Assembly: GCA_031369365.1 (NCBI GenBank)
Contig: JANMOP010000067.1
Location: 1 to 48,097 of the forward strand
Origin: Methylotenera_A sp031369365
GTDB lineage: Bacteria > Pseudomonadota > Gammaproteobacteria > Burkholderiales > Methylophilaceae
DNA: 48,097 nt
Direction: 5' to 3'
Below the pieces are notes generated by a model. It was not told the DNA's origin. It did no database searches and saw only the letters and a list, made by a program, of their open reading frames with translations. The translations under genes and the position numbers were made by a program. Shown here one piece after another: positions 26,478-32,803 of this stretch (its first letter is position 1; each line of letters begins with the position of its first letter).

Positions 26478-27458
26478 TCATTTAGCAGCATTTAAAAGCC
26501 GCTCAAAATCTTCGTATGCCAATTTAAGGCCTTCTTTAAGCATTACTTTAGGCTGCCAACCTATCTGATTTAATAAGCTTGAATCCATTAGCTTGCGCAT
26601 TGTGCCGTCTGGCTTTGTTACATCAAATATCATTTCGCCTTTATAACCGACTACTTCTTTCACTAAATTGGCTAACTCTGCAATAGTTAAATCACTATTG
26701 CTGCCTAGATTTAACAATGGCGGTATGCCATCATTTCTATCAAATGCAGTTAAATTTTTAAATGATATATCTGCCAAATTGAGTACATGCAAGCAAGCTG
26801 CCGCCATGTCATCACTATATAAAAACTCACGTTTAGGTGTGCCTGTACCCCAAACCGTTACACTTGAATTATTATTGATTTTTGCTTCATGAAATTTACG
26901 TATCAACGCAGGTATTACATGGCTATTTTCTGAATGATAATTATCGCCTGAGCCATATAAATTAGTAGGCATTATTGCTAAATATTGTGTACCGTATTGG
27001 CGGTTATAACTCCAGCACATTTCTATGCCTGCAATTTTTGCCAAGGCGTAAGGCCTATTAGTTGGCTCTAGCTCGTCTGTTAATAAGTATTCTTCTTTAA
27101 TTGGTTGCGGGCAATCACGCGGGTAAATGCAGCTAGAGCCTAAAAACAGCAGTCGCTTAACACCGCTAAGGTAAGCTTGATGGATGACATTGGTTTGTAT
27201 GGCTAAATTCTCATGAATAAATTCTGCTGGGTATGTGTTGTTAGCGTGAATACCACCCACTTTAGCGGCAGCTAAAATTACATACTCCGGTTTTTCCGCA
27301 TTAAAGAAATCTGCTACAGCCATTTGATTGATTAAGTCAAGCTCTGCATGGGTGCGGGTGACGATGTTAGTGTAGCCTTGCACAGTTAGCTGGCGCATCA
27401 ATGCAGTACCGACTAAACCGCGATGCCCTGCCACATAGATTTTAGCGTTTAGGTTCAT
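26478..27458 (-). CDS. fcl: GDP-L-fucose synthase
   Basis: This 326-residue short-chain dehydrogenase converts GDP-4-keto-6-deoxy-D-mannose to GDP-L-fucose by epimerisation and reduction. The NADP motif KIYVAGHRGLVGTALMRQL, the catalytic Ser in LFLGSSCIYPRDCPQP and YxxxK in RPYALAKIAGIEMC are all in the family pattern, as is MPTNLYGSGDNYHSENSHVI. Length is normal. In most genomes it directly follows gmd; here a BRO-N gene and its operator-like palindrome stand between the two. Confidence 0.95.
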   Translation of the reverse strand: MNLNAKIYVAGHRGLVGTALMRQLTVQGYTNIVTRTHAELDLINQMAVADFFNAEKPEYVILAAAKVGGIHANNTYPAEFIHENLAIQTNVIHQAYLSGVKRLLFLGSSCIYPRDCPQPIKEEYLLTDELEPTNRPYALAKIAGIEMCWSYNRQYGTQYLAIMPTNLYGSGDNYHSENSHVIPALIRKFHEAKINNNSSVTVWGTGTPKREFLYSDDMAAACLHVLNLADISFKNLTAFDRNDGIPPLLNLGSNSDLTIAELANLVKEVVGYKGEMIFDVTKPDGTMRKLMDSSLLNQIGWQPKVMLKEGLKLAYEDFERLLNAAK

Positions 27459-27491
27459 GTTAATTATTTGATTGTATTAAATAGTTTATTG

Positions 27492-28295
27492 CTAATTGAG
27501 TTGCTTTGCATTTGTTGTACTCACTACTGGTTTTCCTGTTTTCTCTTCAATCTCTTTACGCGTGTTACCTGCAATGGTGCCACCTTGCTTGGCGATTACT
27601 CGATTCTGCTCTAAACCTTCAGGCTGTTTTTCCCGTGAAATCTCGGTGGTAGTTGCTTCAGCAAGCATATTCAGCACCAATTCAAGGTTGGTCATATTAT
27701 CACGCAGACCTTCTTTTTTTAATCCTTTAACCTGTTTATATTGGCGTATGCTCAGGCCGCTCCATGCCTTGGTGATTTCGTCGGTCAAAATGGCAAACTC
27801 TTGCCCTTTTTGCACGCCACGTGTTTCCCATTCATCAGTTAACTCTTTGCGAACCTCTATGCTTTTAAGCCGTTGATTAATCCATTCTTTAGAGTAGCCT
27901 TTTTTGAGATAGGTCTCCATGGCACGGTCAAACGCAAGCTCGGGGTCATCCATTTCTTCAATGCGCTCATAGCCAATGCGAGCGAGCCATTGTTTGAAAG
28001 GCTCGGCTTTGGGTGATGGTATCGATTGAATTAGGCGCAAAAGCTGCTCTGTATTTGCTACGTCAGTAAGGTAATATTTACCATCTGCCGATTGCATTTT
28101 CAGTTGACTACAATCTGTAGCCAACTGGTTGCCTTCTTTCTTCAAACGGGTTTTAAGAACACTCCAGTATTTGCGAGCGTTAGGGCTATCTGTAAGAACG
28201 CCCACAACATCCACGATGCTAAAAAACCAAACTTCAAGTTGTTCATCCCACACTGAACGGACTTGCTTGGTTTCAAATAACTTAATTGCACTCAT
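27492..28295 (-). CDS. BRO-N domain protein (phage antirepressor-like)
   Basis: The N-terminal about 110 residues form a BRO-N domain (IKLFETKQVRSVWDEQLEVW, WFFSIVDVVGVLTDSPNARKYW), ending in a DGKYYLTDVANTEQLLRLIQ segment. The C-terminal part (about 120-267) is charged, with EPFKQWLARIGYERIEEMDDPE and EIEEKTGKPVVSTTNAKQLN, as in DinD-like/BRO proteins that occur singly in many genomes. The DNA target and role are unknown. It is not a polysaccharide enzyme, and it separates gmd from fcl. A 27-bp perfect inverted repeat lies 62 bp upstream of its start, and a second palindrome lies within its coding sequence, which together suggest self-regulation. Confidence 0.8.
   Translation of the reverse strand: MSAIKLFETKQVRSVWDEQLEVWFFSIVDVVGVLTDSPNARKYWSVLKTRLKKEGNQLATDCSQLKMQSADGKYYLTDVANTEQLLRLIQSIPSPKAEPFKQWLARIGYERIEEMDDPELAFDRAMETYLKKGYSKEWINQRLKSIEVRKELTDEWETRGVQKGQEFAILTDEITKAWSGLSIRQYKQVKGLKKEGLRDNMTNLELVLNMLAEATTTEISREKQPEGLEQNRVIAKQGGTIAGNTRKEIEEKTGKPVVSTTNAKQLN
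28102..28126. repeat. Palindrome inside the BRO-N gene
   Basis: AGTTGACTAC and GTAGCCAACT are inverted copies (nine of ten pairs) around a 5-base centre, within codons for the NQLATDCSQLK region. The ACAA...TGT core resembles the upstream palindrome at 28357-28383, so both could be sites for the same protein. Confidence 0.55.
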
Positions 28296-28356
28296 AAATG
28301 CTCAATCCTTGCCAAACAAGCTCTGAATTTAAGACGTTGGAAAGCATTAAGCTGCA

Positions 28357-28383
28357 GAAGTGGTCACAAATTGTGACCACTTC
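28357..28383. promoter_or_regulatory. 27-bp perfect inverted repeat upstream of the BRO-N gene
   Basis: GAAGTGGTCACAA at 28357-28369 and TTGTGACCACTTC at 28371-28383 are exact inverted copies around one central base. It lies 26 bp past the gmd stop and 61 bp before the BRO-N start. No T-run follows, so an operator is more likely than a terminator. A BRO-N protein with an HTH-like DNA-binding role could bind it. Confidence 0.65.
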
Positions 28384-28409
28384 AAGATATGAAATTCGTT
28401 GTGAATGAA

Positions 28410-29492
28410 TCATTCGTGATAATCCATTGCCTGATAGCCATGCTGCTTGATTAACTCATCGCGCTGGGCTGATTTATAGTCTTCGCGCACCATTTCTGCT
28501 ACCAGTTCATGAAATGTGATTTTTGGTGCCCAACCTAGCTTTTCTTTGGCTTTAGTGGGGTCACCTAGTAATGTTTCAACCTCTGTTGGACGGAAGTAAC
28601 GCGAATCCACTTGAACTATACATTTATTTTGCCAGTAGCCCTTCTCTTCTATACCAGTGCCTTGCCAAGTAATTTGCATATTGAGTTCTTTGGCAGCCGC
28701 GTTCACAAAATCTCGCACGCTATATTGTACTCCTGTAGCAATCACAAAGTCTTCAGGCGTTTCTTGTTGCAGCATTAGCCATTGCATCTCAACATAGTCT
28801 TTAGCATGCCCCCAGTCACGTAGCGCATCTAGGTTGCCCAAATATAGGCAATCTTGTAAACCTAAATTAATGCGCGCTAACGCACGGGTGATTTTACGGG
28901 TTACAAACGTCTCACCGCGAACTGGCGATTCATGATTAAACAAAATACCATTGCAAGCGTAAATGCCATAAGCTTCGCGATAATTCACTGTAATCCAATA
29001 AGCGTAAAGCTTAGCAACCGCGTAAGGGCTACGTGGATAGAAGGGTGTGGTTTCTTTTTGTGGTGTTTCTTGCACTAGGCCATAAAGCTCTGAAGTTGAT
29101 GCTTGATAAAACTTAGTCTTTTTCTCTAAGCCTAAAATCCTAATGGCTTCTAAAATACGCAAAGTACCTATACCATCAGCATTTGCAGTGTATTCTGGCG
29201 TTTCAAAGCTCACAGCCACATGGCTCATGGCGGCCAAGTTATAAATTTCATCTGGCTGCGTCTGCTGAATAATACGAATCAAATTAGTAGAATCGGTTAA
29301 ATCGCCATAATGCAATACAAAATTTTTATTATCCACATGCGGGTCTTGATATAGATGGTCAATTCGATCTGTATTAAACAAAGACGCACGGCGCTTAACA
29401 CCGTGAACGATATAATTTTTACCTAATAAGAACTCTGCTAAATAAGCACCATCTTGCCCTGTCACACCTGTAATTAACGCAACTTTTGTCAC
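28410..29492 (-). CDS. gmd: GDP-mannose 4,6-dehydratase
   Basis: This 360-residue enzyme converts GDP-D-mannose to GDP-4-keto-6-deoxymannose, the substrate of Fcl. It has VALITGVTGQDGAYLAEFLL (NADP site), the Thr of ASTSELYGLVQETPQKE and YxxxK in RSPYAVAKLYAYW, and the C-terminal RPTEVETLLGDPTKAKEKLG motif. The start is GTG at 29490-29492, and this GTG overlaps the TGA of a manC 3' remnant (GTGA), a fossil of a former manC-gmd coupling. The intact manC now lies 926 bp upstream with MazEF in between. The gene itself appears intact. Confidence 0.95.
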   Translation of the reverse strand: MTKVALITGVTGQDGAYLAEFLLGKNYIVHGVKRRASLFNTDRIDHLYQDPHVDNKNFVLHYGDLTDSTNLIRIIQQTQPDEIYNLAAMSHVAVSFETPEYTANADGIGTLRILEAIRILGLEKKTKFYQASTSELYGLVQETPQKETTPFYPRSPYAVAKLYAYWITVNYREAYGIYACNGILFNHESPVRGETFVTRKITRALARINLGLQDCLYLGNLDALRDWGHAKDYVEMQWLMLQQETPEDFVIATGVQYSVRDFVNAAAKELNMQITWQGTGIEEKGYWQNKCIVQVDSRYFRPTEVETLLGDPTKAKEKLGWAPKITFHELVAEMVREDYKSAQRDELIKQHGYQAMDYHE

Positions 29493-29585
29493 TTTGTAAT
29501 TAACCTTCCATAGCTATCATCAAACCGAATAAAATCGTCCTCGCCCACATAATCTACGCATCGCACTTCTATTAATACTAAACGG
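29376..29585. repeat. manC-gmd junction copy B (direct repeat flanking MazEF)
   Basis: This copy contains the 3' end of manC as a remnant joined to the functional gmd 5' end. It is matched by copy A at 30278-30513, where the manC end is functional and the gmd end is a remnant. The copies are in direct orientation and bracket the mazEF segment. Confidence 0.75.
29489..29585 (-). pseudogene. manC 3'-end remnant directly upstream of gmd
   Basis: On the minus strand these bases encode IEVRCVDYVGEDDFIRFDDS then YGRLITK and a stop, closely matching the C-terminus of the intact ManC. From the shared GAAGTG to the stop codon, 66 of 81 bases equal the corresponding manC bases. A one-base insertion (ATTAATAG for ATTATAG) breaks the frame further upstream, and homology then fades. 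A 7-bp inverted repeat (CTAAACG at 29578-29584, CGTTTAG at 29594-29600) lies at the outer edge of the remnant. The fragment is too short to be functional but still provides the sequence around the gmd start. Confidence 0.8.
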
Positions 29586-29661
29586 AAGATTGTCGTTTAG
29601 GGCTCATAAAACACTATGAATTTTACAAGAAATCAAAGATTTATTTTTGAGTTGTGGCGAA

Positions 29662-30000
29662 TTAATTAACATCAACGAATTTAGCCAAGACAGCCTGTAC
29701 AGATTTAACATCGCGGGATGATAAACGCCCGACCGTCTTCAAAACCAGATTTTGATCCAGTGTAAACAATTTTAATCGAAAGTGGCAAGCCACTTTTAAC
29801 CCGACTTCTTGCCAATTCGTTAATGAAACATCACTTGGCCAAACCTTATCCGTGGTTGTGGTAATCATGGCCAATACAAGCTGATCATGCTGCTGATTAA
29901 ATAGCGCATTAGAAATCACCAATGCTGGACGGCGCTTAGTTGCATCGCGGTCTGTAAATGGAAAAGGCACAACCACTACATCTAATGCTTTAAAGATCAC
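29662..30000 (-). CDS. mazF: MazF/PemK-family toxin
   Basis: This 112-residue protein has the PemK/MazF fold: DVVVVPFPFTDRDATKRRPALVIS at the N-terminus contains the conserved Arg-Pro-Ala-Leu-Val strand. MITTTTDKVWPSDVSL and LKVACHFRLKLFTLD follow, and VGRLSSRDVKSVQAVL completes the family pattern. MazF toxins are ribosome-independent mRNA endonucleases. Translation starts at GTG (29998-30000) inside the last codons of mazE, an 11-bp overlap, so toxin synthesis is coupled to antitoxin. The pair is inserted between manC and gmd. Confidence 0.87.
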   Translation of the reverse strand: MIFKALDVVVVPFPFTDRDATKRRPALVISNALFNQQHDQLVLAMITTTTDKVWPSDVSLTNWQEVGLKVACHFRLKLFTLDQNLVLKTVGRLSSRDVKSVQAVLAKFVDVN

Positions 30001-30217
30001 GCCAAGCCTCGTCGTCCTCGGGTGAATTCCATTCAGACAAAGTTTCTTGCAATGCTAATAGCTCTATATCGATTGTCGACTCAATGCGCCTAATGATGAT
30101 CCTGTTATTACTATCCAAATCGAACGCCAGCATATCGCCCTCTCGAATATGAGCGGCGTCTCTGATGCGCTTGGGAATTGTTGCCTGACCTTTGGCTGTG
30201 ACGCGTGCAAGCTCCAT
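29990..30217 (-). CDS. mazE: MazE/AbrB-family antitoxin
   Basis: The N-terminal swapped-hairpin DNA-binding domain reads ELARVTAKGQATIPKRIRDA and REGDMLAFDLDSNNRIIIRR. The C-terminal tail is acidic (LSEWNSPEDDEAWRDL), as expected for the part that wraps around MazF. I prefer the ATG at 30215-30217 (75 residues) because GGAG lies 6 bases upstream; an ATG four codons earlier is also in frame. A perfect 22-bp palindrome begins 12 bases upstream of this start and is a likely autoregulatory operator. Confidence 0.87.
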   Translation of the reverse strand: MELARVTAKGQATIPKRIRDAAHIREGDMLAFDLDSNNRIIIRRIESTIDIELLALQETLSEWNSPEDDEAWRDL

Positions 30218-30229
30218 TATTTTCTCCAT

Positions 30230-30251
30230 AAATTACCACAAGTGGTAATTT
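30230..30251. promoter_or_regulatory. Perfect 22-bp palindrome, probable MazE operator
   Basis: AAATTACCAC at 30230-30239 and GTGGTAATTT at 30242-30251 are exact inverted copies with a 2-base centre. A further half-site (TTACCACC) follows at about 30258-30267. Position directly before mazE is typical of toxin-antitoxin autoregulation sites. Binding by MazE is inference. Confidence 0.75.
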
Positions 30252-30277
30252 ACTACTTTTACCACCACAAAGCAATT

Positions 30278-30421
30278 TTACCCAAATAATGTGTGACGTC
30301 TAACGCCATGCACGACATAACTTTTACCTAATAGCAACTCGTTTGAATATGTACCGTCTAGCTCTTTTGAATATGTACCGTCTAGCTCTTTAACATCTGT
30401 AATTAATGCAACTTTAATCAC
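30278..30421 (-). pseudogene. gmd 5'-end remnant directly downstream of manC
   Basis: On the minus strand this is a GTG-started 47-codon ORF. It starts VIKVALITDV and continues ELLLGKSYVVHGVRR then HTLFG and a stop, matching residues 1-39 of the functional Gmd (MTKVALITGV...FLLGKNYIVHGVKRRASLF). The GTG overlaps the manC TGA as GTGA, the same overlap kept at the functional gmd. Inside it, a 24-bp tandem duplication gives KELDGTYSKELDGTYS in place of the single TGQDGAYL segment, which destroys the NADP-binding loop. It cannot be an active enzyme. The fragment is the other half of the junction duplication around MazEF. Confidence 0.8.
30342..30389. repeat. Exact 24-bp tandem duplication inside the gmd remnant
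   Basis: The 24 bases at 30342-30365 are repeated without change at 30366-30389. The unit is in frame (eight codons) and the two copies are identical, so the event is recent compared with the divergence between the junction copies. Confidence 0.9.
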
Positions 30422-31839
30422 TTTTCAATCAGCCTGCCGTAACTATCATCAAACCGCACAATATCATCCTCACCCACATAGTCTCCGCATTGCACTTCTA
30501 TAATAGCAAGCGGTTTAGTGCCCTCGTTTGCCAAGCGATGCTTATGTGTTTTAGGGATATACGCAGACTGATTTTCTTGTAATTTGTATTCAATTTCGTT
30601 ATTGGTAATGGTCGCTTCGCCAGAAACTACTACCCAATGTTCAGAGCGCCGTTTGTGCAGCTGCATCGATAGTTTTGCACCGGGATTAACAACAATGCGT
30701 TTAATTTTGAAATTTGCGCCTTCTTCCATCACCGTATAGCTGCCCCAAGGGCGATAGACGGTTTGGTGAATTTCGGTGAGTTCAGGCTTGTGCGTTTTAA
30801 CGCGTGCTACTAACGTTTTAATCTCTTCGGTGCGGTTTCTATCGCAAATTAAAGTGGCATCTGCTGTTTGAATGACCACAATGTTATCTAAGCCAACAGT
30901 GGCTAACAGGCTGGTTTGGCTCCAAAGCAGGCTATTGGTGGTGTCTTGCGTAAACACATCACCTTTTGTTACATTATTGTGTGCATCTTTTTGATGGCGT
31001 TGATAAATTGAATCCCAGCTGCCTAGATCGCTCCAAGCCATATCCACGGGCACCACAGCCACTTTATCTGCCTTTTCGGCCAGGCCATAATCCATAGATA
31101 AACTAGGGAAATTGGCATAAGTATCAGCGAAATTTTCTGCTGTAATATTGGCTATTTGTTGTGCTATTTCTGGTTGATATTGCTGCAACATGTGCATAAA
31201 AGTGCTTGCTTTAAACACAAACATACCGCTGTTCCACAAATAGCCATCACGAACAAATTCAGCCGCTTTTTCAGCATTTGGTTTTTCTACAAACTGCGCC
31301 ACTTGGCGCACTGGTAATGTACCTTTATAAGCTAATTCAACACTAGGTTTAATGTAACCATAACCCGTGGCAGGCTCGTGCGGCTTAATGCCTAACAGTA
31401 CCAAATAATCATCTTGTGCGGCAATTTCTGCCGTAGCCCACGCATCTAAAAAGGCTGGCTGGTTATCAATGGCGTGATCTGATGCAAACACACCAATAAT
31501 CGCGTTAGGGTCTTGCTGATTAATTTTAGCCACTGCCCATGCTATTGCAGGTAAGGTGTTGCGTGCACATGGCTCTGCCAATACATTGGTAATAGCATCA
31601 GGCGCAACTTCAGCCAGCTGGCCTTTTACTTCAAACTTGTGATCTTCGTGCGTAACAGTGAATAAATTAGCTGCATCCACATGCGCTAATAAACGGCTGG
31701 CGGTTTGCTGCAACAGCGTTTGCTCACCATTAAGGGCAAGCAGCTGTTTTGGCCTTAACGTGCGCGAGAGTGGCCAAAGCCTAGTACCAGAGCCGCCACA
31801 AAGGATAATTGCATAACGCTGGCTCATTTTTTTACTCAT
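30418..31839 (-). CDS. manC: Mannose-1-phosphate guanylyltransferase / mannose-6-phosphate isomerase
   Basis: This 473-residue type II bifunctional enzyme has a nucleotidyltransferase domain starting AIILCGGSGTRLWPLSRTLR and including VEKPNAEKAAEFV and LWNSGMFVFKAS. Its C-terminal cupin isomerase domain (about 350-470) has RPWGSYTVMEEGANFKIKRI, SMQLHKRRSEHWVVVSGEA and IEVQCGDYVGEDDIVRFDD. It supplies GDP-mannose for Gmd/Fcl. The ATG overlaps the stop of the EPS-type MarR regulator (ATGA), so both are translated together; an internal ATG four codons later is a possible alternative start. Its 3' end is duplicated before gmd. Confidence 0.95.
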   Translation of the reverse strand: MSKKMSQRYAIILCGGSGTRLWPLSRTLRPKQLLALNGEQTLLQQTASRLLAHVDAANLFTVTHEDHKFEVKGQLAEVAPDAITNVLAEPCARNTLPAIAWAVAKINQQDPNAIIGVFASDHAIDNQPAFLDAWATAEIAAQDDYLVLLGIKPHEPATGYGYIKPSVELAYKGTLPVRQVAQFVEKPNAEKAAEFVRDGYLWNSGMFVFKASTFMHMLQQYQPEIAQQIANITAENFADTYANFPSLSMDYGLAEKADKVAVVPVDMAWSDLGSWDSIYQRHQKDAHNNVTKGDVFTQDTTNSLLWSQTSLLATVGLDNIVVIQTADATLICDRNRTEEIKTLVARVKTHKPELTEIHQTVYRPWGSYTVMEEGANFKIKRIVVNPGAKLSMQLHKRRSEHWVVVSGEATITNNEIEYKLQENQSAYIPKTHKHRLANEGTKPLAIIEVQCGDYVGEDDIVRFDDSYGRLIEK

Positions 31840-32198
31840 AGCTGATTAATCTCTATTTGACGGAATTTAATACTAAGTGTTTGATTGGAGTCTTTGCGCA
31901 GCTCTTCAATTTCAGCCTGCAAATCTGCGTGTTCTTGCATTTTTATCTTTAAAAAGCGTGCTGTGATCACAGATTTTTCTTCTATTCCAGTTGGCGTTAG
32001 TAAATACATATAGGCTAATTTATTACGACTATTACGAAAATTGGTGGCTTTTAACAAGCCTTTTTCAATTAATGCTTTTAAACAAAAATTAACGCGGCCC
32101 AAGCTAATATCAAGCTCGCGCGCTAAGTCACGTTGGCTAACTTCAGGATTAACTTCAAGTATTTTAAGTATTTTGTAGCGATATTCGTCTGTTAGCAT
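31836..32198 (-). CDS. MarR-family EPS-associated transcriptional regulator
   Basis: This 120-residue protein has a winged helix: MLTDEYRYKILKILEVNPEV, SQRDLARELDISLGRVNFCL, KALIEKGLLKATNFRNSRNK. A C-terminal helix follows (ARFLKIKMQEHADLQAEIEEL). It matches the short MarR-like regulators found with EPS clusters that carry PEP-CTERM/exosortase or methanolan-type genes. I use the ATG at 32196-32198; a TTG start at 32241-32243 would add 15 residues unlike the family. It is coupled to manC by an ATGA overlap, so it may sense or set GDP-sugar supply. Its operator and ligand are unknown. Confidence 0.85.
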   Translation of the reverse strand: MLTDEYRYKILKILEVNPEVSQRDLARELDISLGRVNFCLKALIEKGLLKATNFRNSRNKLAYMYLLTPTGIEEKSVITARFLKIKMQEHADLQAEIEELRKDSNQTLSIKFRQIEINQL

Positions 32199-32308
32199 AT
32201 TGTTTTTAAATGTACCGTTCAATCTCTGAACGCAGTTTAGCAATATTCGTTAATTTAACGCAAGTAATATTTTCTAAGATTAAAAATTAGCACGTTGAAA
32301 TTAACAAT

Positions 32309-32707
32309 TTAAAATTTTAAGCCTGTAAATTTTTTAATCTCGCGCTGCTGGCGCTTGGTTGGTCGCCCTGCTCCGCGCGCTCGCACCGCATGGTCATCCT
32401 CGCGGGTAATTTTTGCATTGTCGCGTTTTTGTTGGCTGGCTTCAGTTTCTGCAAACAGCAAAGCGGCTTCTGGTGCTCCGCGTCTTATATTGCTTAAGCC
32501 TGTTACTTGCACTTCTATTTCAAAATCTTTATTACGGATATTGATTAATGCGCCAATTTTGACTTCTTTGGCAGGCTTGGCACGATCCCCATCTACCCGC
32601 ACTTTGCCGCTATCTACAGCATCTGCGCTCAAGTTGCGTGTTTTAAAAAAGCGCGCCGCCCATAGCCATTTATCCAAACGACACTTGCTCTCTTTATCGT
32701 TAGCCAT
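32309..32707 (-). CDS. hslR: S4-domain RNA-binding protein, Hsp15 (HslR)-like
   Basis: This 132-residue protein begins with an S4 domain (RLDKWLWAARFFKTRNLSAD, AVDSGKVRVDGDRAKPAKEV). It has a basic C-terminal tail (GAGRPTKRQQREIKKFTGL) exactly as in Hsp15. Hsp15 binds stalled 50S subunits with attached nascent chain. It lies between the Lon-like protease and the EPS regulator on the same strand with 96-110 bp gaps, so it is probably transcribed separately. Confidence 0.88.
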   Translation of the reverse strand: MANDKESKCRLDKWLWAARFFKTRNLSADAVDSGKVRVDGDRAKPAKEVKIGALINIRNKDFEIEVQVTGLSNIRRGAPEAALLFAETEASQQKRDNAKITREDDHAVRARGAGRPTKRQQREIKKFTGLKF

Positions 32708-32803
32708 AAAATAGCACCACTAAAGCCCAGCTGTTAAGAAAATTTGCTAAGTGTTTATATGGAATTTTTAGCAGGCGCATTTTTAAGTATAGCTTAAGTC
32801 AAA

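Larger units (their letters stand above)
30278..30513. repeat. manC-gmd junction copy A (direct repeat flanking MazEF)
   Basis: This copy holds the functional manC 3' end joined to the decayed gmd 5' end. It pairs with copy B at 29376-29585. It is longer mainly because of the 24-bp tandem duplication. Confidence 0.75.

Noticed and set aside
30278..30421. A CRISPR or iteron array suggested by the 24-bp repeats
   Set aside because: There are only two copies, directly adjacent and in frame; homology to gmd shows it is a tandem duplication in a gene remnant.
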